Positions 34,438 through 43,370 of a stretch of DNA of 64,000 nucleotides are shown here, one piece after another. The translations under genes and the position numbers were made by a program. Every line of letters starts with the position of its first letter. The stretch's first letter is position 1. The DNA lies in contig NZ_ATAE01000006.1 of the NCBI RefSeq assembly GCF_000474275.2, positions 62,001 to 126,000 of the forward strand. The letters are read 5' to 3'. The DNA is from Alkalihalophilus marmarensis DSM 21297 (GTDB lineage Bacteria; Bacillota; Bacilli; Bacillales; Bacillaceae_D). The notes beneath the pieces are model-generated. The model saw only the letters and a program-made list of their open reading frames with translations. It was not told where the DNA came from and did not search any database.

Positions 34438-35826
34438 TTAATGATCTTTGTTTTGGGTTGAAAGGGAAACAACAATTAATACAATAATTGCGATTGGTAC
34501 TGAAATAACAGCTGCATTCAGCTCAAATGGTTGTCCTAATGGAATTTCCCAGATGAGTGTTGTAAAGAGACCTGTGAACATAGATGCAATTCCGCCTGCT
34601 GCTGTGACACGCTTCCAAAAGAATACAGCTAGTACTGCTGGTGTAATTCCTGCTCCATAAACAGTGTAAGCATACATTTGGACAGCTAGGACAGTAGGGA
34701 AGAATCGAATAATGATAAAGGCTAGTACACCAAGAATAACAATAAAAAGACGAGTCATCCAAAGTTTCTTTTTATCTGAGGCATCTTTATCAATATAGTT
34801 GCTGTAAATGTCGTATGTGAGGTTCGTTGCAGCTGAAAGTAAATAAGAGTTACCTGTAGTAATGATAAATGATGCAGCTGCAGCAAGCAACAATCCGCCG
34901 ATGGCAACAGGCATCACAACTGTTGTAGCTAGTAAAGCCATTCCTGGGTCGATATCAGGAAAGATTGAGCGAGAAGCAAAGGCGATAATCGCTATGGAAG
35001 GTGAAATGACTAACATGGCGATTAACCAGCCGATCTGTCCTCGTTTAGAGGCTTGATCATTTTTGGATGAAGCCAGACGTTGATACATATTTTGATCACC
35101 AAGTAATAAAAATAGCGAAGGCAGCAAGAATCCAATTAGCTGCAAGGTTGTAAGTCCTCCAGTTGCAGTCGTATGCGATTCAGGAACATTTGCAATGATT
35201 TCACTCCATCCACCCGCAATAATGATAATAGTTGGTACAGTAATTAATAAGCCGCCGACCATTAAAAAGCCGCTTAAGGCATCTGTTTGAGATACAGATC
35301 GTAAGCCGCCGATCATGGCCAAGAATATAATCATGACTGCACCGATGATCGTTCCCTGACTTACATCCATGCCCGTTGTAATATTTAAAATAAACCCAAA
35401 ACCTTGGATCTGGTAAGAAACGATTCCAACATAAGCTAAGATGATAATTAAAGATGCCAGGTTACGAGAAGTCGTTCCATACTTAGCTTCAAGAATACCA
35501 GCTACAGTGAATTTACCAAATGCACGTATCTTAGGTGCAACGACATACAAAATAAGAATACCGATAAGAGTCGGAAGCATATACATGATGGCTGGAATGA
35601 TCCCATATGTATAAGCCATAGATGTTTCCCCACCTGAGATACTGCCGCTTCCTGTCCATGTTGCAAGCAGGGTACCCATTAAAACAAACGGACCTAAGCT
35701 TTTTCCAGCTAATACAAAATCCTCACTTCCAGAAACTTTCTTAGACATGAAAATTCCTATACCGATCATAATGACGGCATACACTGCCATAAACCATAGT
35801 AATGTTGAATCTGGTTGTAATTCCAT
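34438..35826 (-). CDS. Sodium:solute symporter (SSS family)
   Basis: The 462-residue transporter has about 13 membrane helices in the SSS (PutP/PanF-like) fold, including SKKVSGSEDFVLAGKSLGP after helix 1, GSGSISGGETSMAYTYG, and the helix-5 region MIGGLRSVSQTDALSGFLM, where the family places sodium and substrate sites. Substrate is unknown. ATG 35826 has an unusually long spacing (about 14 bases) to the nearest AAGGAG, so the start is less sure. It is followed closely by a prolyl dipeptidase gene, suggesting amino acid or peptide-derived substrate. Confidence 0.86.
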   Translation of the reverse strand: MELQPDSTLLWFMAVYAVIMIGIGIFMSKKVSGSEDFVLAGKSLGPFVLMGTLLATWTGSGSISGGETSMAYTYGIIPAIMYMLPTLIGILILYVVAPKIRAFGKFTVAGILEAKYGTTSRNLASLIIILAYVGIVSYQIQGFGFILNITTGMDVSQGTIIGAVMIIFLAMIGGLRSVSQTDALSGFLMVGGLLITVPTIIIIAGGWSEIIANVPESHTTATGGLTTLQLIGFLLPSLFLLLGDQNMYQRLASSKNDQASKRGQIGWLIAMLVISPSIAIIAFASRSIFPDIDPGMALLATTVVMPVAIGGLLLAAAASFIITTGNSYLLSAATNLTYDIYSNYIDKDASDKKKLWMTRLFIVILGVLAFIIIRFFPTVLAVQMYAYTVYGAGITPAVLAVFFWKRVTAAGGIASMFTGLFTTLIWEIPLGQPFELNAAVISVPIAIIVLIVVSLSTQNKDH

Positions 35827-36172
35827 AACGTTTCACATCATCTCCTTCGAGTAGTTTACTTGCTTGAATTTAACAACAGTTAATAACCTAACATACCTTT
35901 TTGGAGAAATAAAATGGCTGCATATGTTGATGTGGAGGTTTATTTGGTAGAATTTCATGCGAGTTTTATTATTTTAAAATTGTAATTAACAAGATAAGAA
36001 CACCGCTTTCAAAAATCGGCGTATTTTTATGAAAATTATAATAATTTGTGTTGAAATCTAAAAATAAAATAGTTCGAAATACCCACAAAAATTTCATGTG
36101 TTTTTTGATGTGTCTTTAGACAAGCTTTGCTGAATAAACTAGGTTAGTCATATAAATGAGGGGGGATGCATT
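35827..36172. other. Divergent intergenic region, 346 bases, no gene seen
   Basis: AT-rich spacer between the divergent SSS and SIMPL genes. It contains a weak hairpin with T-run near 36001-36028 and no convincing promoter that I can fix. Nothing else supported. Confidence 0.6.
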
Positions 36173-36793
36173 ATGGAAGATCAACTAACGTTAACCGTAA
36201 ATGGGGAAGGGGAAGTTAGCGTAATGCCTGATCAAGCTGAAATCACGCTTGGTGTAGTGACAGAAGCCGAGACAGTAAGTGAGTCTCAGCAAGTGAATAA
36301 TGACATCTTTTCTGCTGTTATTTCCGCTTTAAATGAAATTGGAATCGAGGATAGTCAGATTCAAACAATCACTTATCGAATTGAGCCGCGATATGACTAT
36401 GTAGAAGGAGTGCAGCAATTTAGGGGATACGAAGTCACTCATATGATTAACATTAAGGTTGAGGATATTACACAAGCTGGAGATGTTGTCGATACGGCAG
36501 TAGCGAACGGTGCCAATGTCATTCAATCGATTCAATTTACAGTAGCGGATTCAACGGACTTATACCGACAAGCACTTCAATTAGCATTAGAAGATGCAAA
36601 AGGGAAAGCCATGGCATTGACAGAAACACTTAATGTCACCCTGAATGAAACCCCTCAGAAAATAATTGAGAGGTCAGGCGGTGCACCTGTCAGGATGTAT
36701 GATGGGGCGACGTTCAGCACACAAGCGACACCTATCCAAGCTGGTACTATATCAGTCCGCGCATCAGTAGAAGCAGTATTTTCATATCAATAA
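36173..36793 (+). CDS. SIMPL-domain (DUF541) protein
   Basis: The 206-residue protein consists of one SIMPL domain: VNGEGEVSVMPDQAEITLGV at the N-terminus, RIEPRYDYVEG-GYEVTHMINIKV in the middle and DAKGKAMALTETL near residue 142. Relatives are linked to oxidative stress or interaction with a kinase, with no proven enzyme role. No signal peptide is evident, so it seems cytoplasmic here. GAGGGGGGA lies before ATG 36173. Single gene with its own terminator. Confidence 0.85.
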   Translation: MEDQLTLTVNGEGEVSVMPDQAEITLGVVTEAETVSESQQVNNDIFSAVISALNEIGIEDSQIQTITYRIEPRYDYVEGVQQFRGYEVTHMINIKVEDITQAGDVVDTAVANGANVIQSIQFTVADSTDLYRQALQLALEDAKGKAMALTETLNVTLNETPQKIIERSGGAPVRMYDGATFSTQATPIQAGTISVRASVEAVFSYQ

Positions 36794-36798
36794 TAAAA

Positions 36799-36828
36799 AG
36801 AGCAAGTACCTTAGTTGGTATTTGCTCT
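36799..36828. terminator. Intrinsic terminator between convergent genes
   Basis: AGAGCAAGTACC pairs with GGTATTTGCTCT (one G-U) around a short loop; A-rich on one side and T-rich on the other. Confidence 0.82.
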
Positions 36829-36835
36829 TAATCTA

Positions 36836-37528
36836 TTATTCGTTATATAACGTTTTCATCCATTCAACAATGCTCATATTTTGGGTGTACCGAAGGTCTT
36901 CGACGTTGTGATGACCGATAAATTGCCCATCCTTAATGGCAATGACTTCATCTAGAATCATTTCTACCTCTTTAATTTCATGAGTTGTGATTAGAATAAT
37001 CTGCTTTTCTAAATCTACAAAAGAGATCAGTCCTTGCACAATTGAGTCGCGTACCATCGGATCAAGTCCAGAAAATGGTTCATCTAGTAAAATAACTGGC
37101 ACATCTCGAGATAACGTTAGGATCAGCTTCAGCCTTCCTCGATTCCCTTTGGATAAATGTTTTAGTTTAGTATTTTTATCTAATTTCATAAATTCTCGTA
37201 TTTCTTCAGCTTTTACTAAATTGAAATCTGGGAACTGTGAAGCGTAAAATTCAATCGTCTGACCCACATTATAAAAGCTGTAGTATTCATCAAGTTCTGA
37301 TAAATAGGTTACATCTTTTGCGATGCGGCGGTCAGCTTCCTGACCATTCACAATGACAGAACCTTTTGAAGGTTGAATAAGTCCAGCAATGAGTTTCAAT
37401 GTTGTAGATTTTCCGCTGCCATTTTCCCCGACTAACCCAATAATCTTCCCCTTATTTAATTCAATGTTAATATCTTTTAAAGCTGTTTTGGTCATATATT
37501 TTTTAGAAACATTGTTGAAGGTTATCAT
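36836..37528 (-). CDS. ABC transporter ATP-binding protein (YtrB-like)
   Basis: The 230-residue ATPase has Walker A GENGSGKST (about 35-43), signature LSKGNRGRLKL (about 124-134), Walker B VILLDEPFSGLD and the switch His in TTHEI. It belongs to the group without its own membrane domain, as YtrB. Its start overlaps the end of the GntR gene by four bases. Together with the membrane protein at 37912-38718 and the GntR regulator it forms a three-gene operon read leftward. Confidence 0.9.
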   Translation of the reverse strand: MITFNNVSKKYMTKTALKDINIELNKGKIIGLVGENGSGKSTTLKLIAGLIQPSKGSVIVNGQEADRRIAKDVTYLSELDEYYSFYNVGQTIEFYASQFPDFNLVKAEEIREFMKLDKNTKLKHLSKGNRGRLKLILTLSRDVPVILLDEPFSGLDPMVRDSIVQGLISFVDLEKQIILITTHEIKEVEMILDEVIAIKDGQFIGHHNVEDLRYTQNMSIVEWMKTLYNE

Positions 37529-37908
37529 TGCTTAGGCTCCTCTCTAGAACTATTTAGAAAATCAGTTAAGCCTGACTCAATTTCCCTATCTGTGTAACCC
37601 ATTTGGTGCATACCTGTTACAAAACGAGAAATTTCTTCTTTTTTTAGTGAATTGCGCATAACATCAAGAACCGTTTTGTCTTCTGTTACAAATGTACCTT
37701 GCCCGCGCTTTGTTTCCACAATATTCATCCCCTCAAGTTCTCTATATGTTCGCTGTACCGTGTTTGGATTGACGCTCGACTGGATACCCATTTCTCTTAC
37801 AGATGGCAGCTTATCACCCGGAGCTAATTCCCCGCGTAAAATTTGACGCTGTATCCTTTCTGCTAGCTGAAAGTATATTGGTTTTGATGCATGAAACGTA
37901 TCAGTCAT
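37525..37908 (-). CDS. GntR-family transcriptional regulator, YtrA subfamily
   Basis: The 127-residue repressor has an N-terminal winged helix (PIYFQLAERIQRQILRGELAPG, then LPSVREMGIQSSVNPNTVQRTYRELE, about 10-62) and only a short C-terminal tail, which marks the YtrA subfamily. It probably represses its own operon in the absence of cell-envelope stress or a ligand. It lies between the ABC membrane gene (three-base gap) and the ATPase gene (four-base overlap). A matching inverted repeat lies in the operon promoter. Confidence 0.9.
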   Translation of the reverse strand: MTDTFHASKPIYFQLAERIQRQILRGELAPGDKLPSVREMGIQSSVNPNTVQRTYRELEGMNIVETKRGQGTFVTEDKTVLDVMRNSLKKEEISRFVTGMHQMGYTDREIESGLTDFLNSSREEPKQ

Positions 37909-37911
37909 ATC

Positions 37912-38718
37912 CTACACCTCAACTTTTCGATCCAGCATCCAACAAGCTATGAAGAATAAAGCTAGAGCCAAGATCGTTTCAAATAATAATGTACCGGCAT
38001 AAAAAGAAAGTGACCCCATTTGAGTGGTAACATCAGTGCCTGTTTCTAAACTAGTTTGAAAGTCAATACTTTGAATCATTTGTCCAAGTTCAATTTCTCC
38101 CCACTCGGTAAGTGCAGCATGGATAGACGTGTTTCCAAACCATCCAATAAAACTAAACAAGGCGATAAAGCTGATCCCAGTCAAAACAAAACTTAAAAAG
38201 CTATGGAAGACTCTAGATAGCAGCAAGAATATCATCCAGAAAAACATCACCCATACGACTGCAGATAAGGCAAACAAATATAATGTAAAGCCTCCATAAA
38301 ATCCGAGTTCAGCGATTTGAGCAAAGGAAATATAGGAGGAGAGTTCTCCCCACAGCTCAGACTGTGTTATGGCAATTAATCCAACGGCCGCAACAATAAC
38401 GGTTGTAATAACCATAGAAACAATACCGGCAGCTAGTTTAGCTGAAAGCAAACCATAAGCAGGAAGAGGGTTATGAAGCCATAAATGTAATTTTTTATGT
38501 TCAGCCTGTAAGCTGAAAAACATATAATAAGCTAAATAAAAGGCTTGCAGACCTATTGCCAATACGACAACGCCTATTAACGCTTCCCACATAAATCCAT
38601 TGCGCTGACCAATAAATCCAGCAATCGCACAGATGATTAAAAAGCCTGCGACCGGCATGATAAAAGCGGGCACCCCTAAGCGGATTTCTTTTTTTAATAA
38701 ATTTCCCCATACATTCAT
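37912..38718 (-). CDS. ABC transporter membrane protein
   Basis: The 268-residue protein has about six to seven hydrophobic segments and no recognisable soluble domain. It is first in the operon with a YtrA-type regulator and YtrB-type ATPase, so it is taken as the permease of that system (ABC-2 like). An insert with polar residues (GEIELGQMIQSIDFQTSLETG, split about 209-229) lies between the last helices. Substrate is unknown; related operons respond to peptidoglycan-targeting antibiotics. GGAGGG lies before ATG 38718. Confidence 0.8.
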   Translation of the reverse strand: MNVWGNLLKKEIRLGVPAFIMPVAGFLIICAIAGFIGQRNGFMWEALIGVVVLAIGLQAFYLAYYMFFSLQAEHKKLHLWLHNPLPAYGLLSAKLAAGIVSMVITTVIVAAVGLIAITQSELWGELSSYISFAQIAELGFYGGFTLYLFALSAVVWVMFFWMIFLLLSRVFHSFLSFVLTGISFIALFSFIGWFGNTSIHAALTEWGEIELGQMIQSIDFQTSLETGTDVTTQMGSLSFYAGTLLFETILALALFFIACWMLDRKVEV

Positions 38719-38741
38719 GAAGATCCCTCCAAATTTTTAAT

Positions 38742-38789
38742 GTCTTAGTGTGTTAGTTAGATAGTACACTAAGACGAAAGTACAGTCAA
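38742..38789 (-). promoter_or_regulatory. Promoter with YtrA-like operator for the ABC operon
   Basis: On the - strand TTGACT (complement of 38784-38789), 17 bases, TACTAT (complement of 38761-38766). A perfect ten-base inverted repeat, GTCTTAGTGT at 38742-38751 and ACACTAAGAC at 38766-38775, overlaps the -10. The inner AGTGT...ACACT pair resembles the B. subtilis YtrA site (AGTGTA-N13-TACACT), one base closer here. Confidence 0.82.
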
Positions 38790-38886
38790 CATCTTTTACA
38801 AAATGGACAAGCCCATTTTTATTGTTGTTTCAAATTGCTATATAAGTAACAATAGAGGTAACATGAAAACGAAAGGTGCGGTTAGT

Positions 38887-39354
38887 ATGATTCAACTATA
38901 TAAAGGGGAAGGTTTCTGGAAGAGGTCTACTTCTTATAAACCAGGAGAGAGGCTGACGGAGAATGCGATTCAACAAATAGAGAATTTATTAGATGTAGAG
39001 TTGCCCCTTATGTATAAGAAGCTTATGAAGGAGCAGAATGGCGGAGAATTAACCTACCGTTATCTTTTATTTGAGGACGGGGAAGCAGCCATCATCGCTT
39101 ACTTTCAGGAGCTTGATGCAGAATGCGGAGTCGGTCTATCTAGTGTTTTCATAGAACAACTCCATTTACCTGAAAGACAAGTGTTACTAACTGGGACCAT
39201 GGATACGTGGCTTTCACTAGATTACAGATACACAAAAGTTCCTAAGGTTGTTTATTTTTCTGCAAATGAGGATGGCTCTTGGTCTGAAGAAGTAGCTGCG
39301 CAGTCATTTGATGAATTTCTAGGTAATCTGTTTCTACAAGAGAATGATGATTAA
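38887..39354 (+). CDS. SMI1/KNR4 (SUKH) domain protein
   Basis: The 155-residue protein fits the SUKH-1 fold: AIQQIENLLDVELPLMYKKL followed by MKEQNGGELTYRYLLFEDG (about 26-64), then the strand region with TWLSLDYRYTK and VVYFSANEDG. SUKH proteins are often immunity partners of polymorphic toxins, but stand-alone copies with unknown roles are common in Bacillus. No toxin gene is adjacent. ATG 38887 is chosen (AAAGGTG eight bases before) over in-frame upstream ATGs. Confidence 0.8.
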   Translation: MIQLYKGEGFWKRSTSYKPGERLTENAIQQIENLLDVELPLMYKKLMKEQNGGELTYRYLLFEDGEAAIIAYFQELDAECGVGLSSVFIEQLHLPERQVLLTGTMDTWLSLDYRYTKVPKVVYFSANEDGSWSEEVAAQSFDEFLGNLFLQENDD

Positions 39355-39419
39355 TTCAATTAACATTTTCAACGTAATAATGATAAACCTATTGAAGCCT
39401 AGTTCCTCGCTAATTGGAA

Positions 39420-40925
39420 CTAGGCTTTAATAAATGAACGAGTGGATTTTGCACCGTTATCAGGTGTAAGAAGGTTCTTTAATTCTTGTTCACTTTTTCT
39501 CGAGACGAGAATATATAAGGTGTCTTCATTTTCAATCATGGTATTCCCAGTAGGGGTAATTAACTCTCCTTTCCTAATGATTGCATTAATCAAGACATCT
39601 TTTGGAAAGGGGATATCCTTTAACTGTTGACCTATGACCACTGTTTCCTCATTCACTTCATACTCTATAATTTCAGCATTTGCTTTACCAATAGAGATTA
39701 ATTCAAGTGTATGCATCGGAGTCACTTTTTTAGGTCCTGTTAAGGAGAGAGAATTTGCAAAAAAATGGATGGTTGACCCTTGTATAAGCGTTGACGTTAG
39801 GACGATGAAAAAAATAAGGTTGAAGAATAATTGACTGTTTTCTAATCCAGCAAGTAAGGGGAAGGTAGCAAGCACAATAGGAACAGCACCTCGTAATCCA
39901 GCCCAAGAGAGAAACGCTTTTTCTTTCCAATTCATATTCATCTTCCATGTGGATAAAAAGACAGCAACAGGTCTGGCGATAAAGATAAGAATGGCGGATA
40001 GTAAGAGGCCGACAATTATAATCGTTCCATCGAGCAGATCACTTGGAAAGACGAGAAGACCTAAAATAACGAACATAGAGATTTGCATCATCCAAGCAAA
40101 CCCTTCGTTAAACCTGAAAATAGAGTGTTTGTATGTGAGGTCATGACTGCCGATGACAAGCGCGCACACGTAAACAGCGAGAAGACCGCTTGCTCCTAAA
40201 AGAGCCGTTACGCTGTAGGTTAACAAGGCAAAAGCAAGAGCAAAAACTGGGTAGAGCCCGCTTGAATCGAGGTTTATGCGATTAATAGCAAGAGAAGCGG
40301 CTTTTCCAAATGTAAGACCAATAATAAGTCCGGCCCCCATCTGCCAGAAAAAATTTGTGATCATGTATGTTATAGAGGTTGCGTCATTTAAGATGAACTC
40401 GATAAACAGTAAGGTCAAAAAGACAGCCATTGGATCATTCGCACCAGACTCGGCTTCTAGTGTTGAACCGAGGCGCTCTCTAATATTTTGGCCTTTTAAT
40501 ACGGCAAAAACAGCTGCTGCATCTGTTGAACCTACGATCGCTCCAAATAACATTCCTTCAAACCAAGTCAAGCCGAGTATGTATTTGGCAGCTACAGCAA
40601 TAATGCAGGAAGTAATAATTACACCGAGGGTAGCTAATGAAAGTGAGGGGAGCAGGACGGGTTTTACGGTAGACCACTTTGTTTGAAGGCCGCCCTCAAA
40701 TAAAATAATGACCAAAGCAAACAGACCTAGTAATTGAGCAAGTTTTATATTCTCAAAATGAATAAATCCTATTCCGTCACTTCCTGCAAGCATTCCAAGA
40801 AGGATGAACAGCACTAGTGCAGGTACACCGAAACGAGAGGAAAACTTAGCAGCCAGTACACCTGTAATGAGAAGCAACGCACATAGCAGGATAAAGTAGT
40901 CATTAGATGAGAGAGTCTCAATCAA
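39420..40925 (-). CDS. CPA1-type potassium/proton (cation/proton) antiporter with RCK-C domain
   Basis: The 501-residue protein has about 12 membrane helices with the transport motif GANDPMAVFLT (ND pair) and VGSTDAAAVFAVL, then a cytoplasmic TrkA-C/RCK-C domain (LISIGKANAEIIEYEVNEETVVIGQ, split about 415-440). It resembles NhaP2/CvrA antiporters that exchange K+ or Na+ for H+, often regulated by nucleotide through the C-domain. The start is TTG 40925, ten bases after AAGGGGGG; an upstream TTG at 40952 lies before that site. Single gene. Confidence 0.88.
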   Translation of the reverse strand: MIETLSSNDYFILLCALLLITGVLAAKFSSRFGVPALVLFILLGMLAGSDGIGFIHFENIKLAQLLGLFALVIILFEGGLQTKWSTVKPVLLPSLSLATLGVIITSCIIAVAAKYILGLTWFEGMLFGAIVGSTDAAAVFAVLKGQNIRERLGSTLEAESGANDPMAVFLTLLFIEFILNDATSITYMITNFFWQMGAGLIIGLTFGKAASLAINRINLDSSGLYPVFALAFALLTYSVTALLGASGLLAVYVCALVIGSHDLTYKHSIFRFNEGFAWMMQISMFVILGLLVFPSDLLDGTIIIVGLLLSAILIFIARPVAVFLSTWKMNMNWKEKAFLSWAGLRGAVPIVLATFPLLAGLENSQLFFNLIFFIVLTSTLIQGSTIHFFANSLSLTGPKKVTPMHTLELISIGKANAEIIEYEVNEETVVIGQQLKDIPFPKDVLINAIIRKGELITPTGNTMIENEDTLYILVSRKSEQELKNLLTPDNGAKSTRSFIKA

Positions 40926-41118
40926 GTTAGGTTTTCCCCCCTTTTTGTTCAAATGGATAAAATCAGTGGAATCCTTACTAAAGTATATGTAGTCATTTGC
41001 CTATATGTTCGAAAATTCTATAGAATGAGAAGTTGTTTTCTTAAATTCAAGATAATATAGTTGACGGTATGTGAGGAAACGAGATACAATGTCGGTAGTT
41101 GTAAAAAATTGAATGATG

Positions 41119-41331
41119 TTTCCTTCGGGGCGTGGTGAAATTCCCGACCGGCGGTGATGAAGCAAATGCTTCTTAGTCCGTGACCCGTTTTCGCTTCTAT
41201 CGGCTGTGATCTATCGGCTGTGATCAATACAATGATTAGAGTATAGAGGTGATGTGTTTGCTGCATCTTGAAAACGGTGGACCTGGTGAAAATCCGGGAC
41301 CGACAGTTAAAGTCTGGATGGGAGAAGGAAC
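41119..41331 (+). ncRNA. FMN riboswitch (RFN element) upstream of ribD
   Basis: The RFN core is clear: TTCGGGGCGTGGTGAAATTC (about 41125-41143), CCGACCGGCGGT, AGTCCGTGACCCG, then after a long variable arm GGTGGACCTGGTGAAAATCC, GGGACCGACAGT, AAAGTCTGGATGGGAGAAGG. The variable arm is closed by CCGTTTTC / GAAAACGG (41185-41192 and 41270-41277). It holds a perfect 14-base tandem duplication (41197-41210, 41211-41224). FMN binding should favour the terminator at 41516 and reduce rib expression. Confidence 0.95.
41197..41224. repeat. 14-base tandem duplication inside the FMN riboswitch variable arm
   Basis: CTATCGGCTGTGAT occurs twice without a gap. Confidence 0.9.
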
Positions 41332-41515
41332 GAGAGCATGATTTGAAAAGGGATTAAGACAGATTCTTTGTGTTAATTTTCTTAGACATGCCTTATTTAA
41401 GTCTATCTTTTTTCAAAAGAAAGCACTTATTAAAGGGACCAGTCTGCCTTTTTAAATATTATTGAAATCCATTATGTTCATAATGGCTAGTTCATGCTAC
41501 TCTTCTTTAAATGAC

Positions 41516-41549
41516 ACCCCCGAATGATGAATCGTTCGGGGGTTTTTTA
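41516..41549 (+). terminator. Riboswitch-controlled intrinsic terminator before ribD
   Basis: ACCCCCGAA pairs with TTCGGGGGT around a loop of ten bases, then TTTTTT. It is the expression platform of the FMN riboswitch, about 185 bases after the aptamer. Confidence 0.92.
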
Positions 41550-41587
41550 TTTTCTTAGAAGGAACATCGGATGAGAGGGATGGCGTG

Positions 41588-42670
41588 ATGAATGATAAAG
41601 ATTACATGAAGCTGGCTCTAACGCTTGCGGAACAAACACGTGGTCAAACATCTCCCAATCCGATGGTAGGGTCTGTCGTCGTAAAAGACGGAGCGATTAT
41701 AGGAATGGGAGCTCATTTAAAGGCAGGGGAAGGTCATGCTGAAGTTAATGCATTGAAAATGGCCGGTGAAAAAGCCAAAGGGGCTACCATTTATGTGACG
41801 TTAGAACCGTGTAGTCACTATGGTCAAACTCCTCCCTGTGCTGATTTAATTATTGAAAAACAATTGAAACGCGTTGTAGTAGCAACAGTCGACCCAAACC
41901 CAGAAGTATCTGGACGTGGGATCAAACGACTTCGTGATGCCGGGCTTACCGTGGATGTTGGAGTATGTGAGGCTGAAGCTATTGAATTAAATCGTATATT
42001 CTTTCATTTTATTCAAACAAAGCGGCCTTTTGTAACCATGAAAACAGCATCTACCCTAGATGGAAAGACAGCCACTGTTACAGGTGAAAGTAAGTGGATT
42101 ACAGGAGAGGAAGCGAGGCTTGATGTACACCGTGACCGTCACATTCATGATGCAATCTTGGTTGGAATTGGTACAGTGCTGAGCGATAACCCAGCTTTAA
42201 CGACACGTCTGCCGAATGGCGGGCGCAATCCGATTCGAATTATTTTAGACAGACACCTGCGTCTGCCGGAGAGTTCACAAGTAGCTTGTGATCAAGCAGC
42301 GAAGACTTGGGTATTTACTACAGAACATGCCTCTAGTGAGAAAGAAGAAGCCCTTCGTATGCTTGGTGTGGATGTGATTAGATTACGTGACTACTCGATT
42401 CCCTCTATATTGATGGAATTAGGAAAAAGACGAGTGATGACGCTCTATGTGGAAGGCGGCCAAGAAGTAAATGGAAGCTTCATTAAAGAAAGAGCGGTCA
42501 ATCAAGTCATAACCTATGTGGCGCCTAAAATGGTGGGAGGGAAGAATGCCCCGACTTCAGTTGGCGGAGAAGGAATTTCTTCTATTAATCAAGCACTTGA
42601 GCTCGAAGTGATTGATGTAGTACAAGTAGGACATGATATTAAAATCACTTCTTTAGTTAAGGAGGGGTAA
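41588..42670 (+). CDS. ribD: Bifunctional riboflavin deaminase-reductase RibD
   Basis: RibD deaminates then reduces the pyrimidine intermediate of riboflavin synthesis. The 360-residue protein has an N-terminal zinc deaminase domain (His50-Ala-Glu52, Cys75, Cys84 in EPCSHYGQTPPC) and a C-terminal reductase domain beginning near 145 (TMKTASTLDGKTAT) with an NADPH-binding stretch LYVEGGQEVNGSF. ATG 41588, with AGAGGG seven bases before. First gene of ribD-ribE-ribBA-ribH-ribT; ribE follows after one base. Controlled by the FMN riboswitch. Confidence 0.96.
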   Translation: MNDKDYMKLALTLAEQTRGQTSPNPMVGSVVVKDGAIIGMGAHLKAGEGHAEVNALKMAGEKAKGATIYVTLEPCSHYGQTPPCADLIIEKQLKRVVVATVDPNPEVSGRGIKRLRDAGLTVDVGVCEAEAIELNRIFFHFIQTKRPFVTMKTASTLDGKTATVTGESKWITGEEARLDVHRDRHIHDAILVGIGTVLSDNPALTTRLPNGGRNPIRIILDRHLRLPESSQVACDQAAKTWVFTTEHASSEKEEALRMLGVDVIRLRDYSIPSILMELGKRRVMTLYVEGGQEVNGSFIKERAVNQVITYVAPKMVGGKNAPTSVGGEGISSINQALELEVIDVVQVGHDIKITSLVKEG

Positions 42671-42671
42671 G

Positions 42672-43343
42672 ATGTTTACTGGAATTATTGAAGAAATTGG
42701 CAGAATTGACCAAGTACGTCAAAGCGGCGAAGCTATTGTGATGAATATAGCTGCAAAAAAAGTTCTCAGTGATGTAGCTCTTGGAGACAGTATCGCAGTT
42801 AATGGGGTGTGTCTTACGGTTACTTCGTATACAAACCATTCATTTACAGTCGATCTCATGCCAGAAACGGTCCGTGCTACTAGTTTAAACGGATTAGGCA
42901 GAGGCGCAAAAGTGAATCTTGAGAGGGCAATGAGTGCTAAAGGTAGATTTGGAGGCCATTTTGTATCTGGACATGTTGATGGAATCGGCAAAATCATCTC
43001 AAAAGAACCTAAAGATAATGCAGTCTATTATACAATTGAAGTGTCTGATGACTTAAGACACTACATGGTTCATAAAGGTTCCGTTGCAGTAGATGGAACA
43101 AGCTTAACGATTTTTGGAGTAGATGAAACTTCCTTCACGATTTCAATTATTCCCCACACGATTGAAGAAACGATTATAGGATCAAAAGGTGTGGGAGATA
43201 TTGTGAATATTGAGTGTGACATGATAGGAAAATATATAGAACAATTTCTAACAAGGAAAAAGAGTCCAACCAAAAAGAGCAGTCAGCCGATAAAACAAAC
43301 CTCCTTGAGTGAACAGTTTTTATCAGAGCATGGTTTTAAATAG
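42672..43343 (+). CDS. ribE: Riboflavin synthase alpha chain
   Basis: It dismutates two 6,7-dimethyl-8-ribityllumazine molecules to riboflavin. The 223-residue protein consists of two lumazine-binding barrel repeats, FTGIIEEIGRI at the start and FGGHFVSGHVDGIGK at the second repeat start (about 95-109), both diagnostic. The C-terminus (KKSSQPIKQTSL) is a polar tail. AAGGAGGGG stands just before ATG 42672, one base after the ribD stop. It works with the lumazine synthase encoded downstream, which forms the capsid around it in Bacillus. Confidence 0.96.
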   Translation: MFTGIIEEIGRIDQVRQSGEAIVMNIAAKKVLSDVALGDSIAVNGVCLTVTSYTNHSFTVDLMPETVRATSLNGLGRGAKVNLERAMSAKGRFGGHFVSGHVDGIGKIISKEPKDNAVYYTIEVSDDLRHYMVHKGSVAVDGTSLTIFGVDETSFTISIIPHTIEETIIGSKGVGDIVNIECDMIGKYIEQFLTRKKSPTKKSSQPIKQTSLSEQFLSEHGFK

Positions 43344-43370
43344 CGAACTAGATTAGGATGGTGAAGCAAC

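Noticed and set aside
40276-40686. 136-codon ORF on the + strand
   Set aside because: Antisense shadow of the CPA1 antiporter gene, with no family match or start signal.
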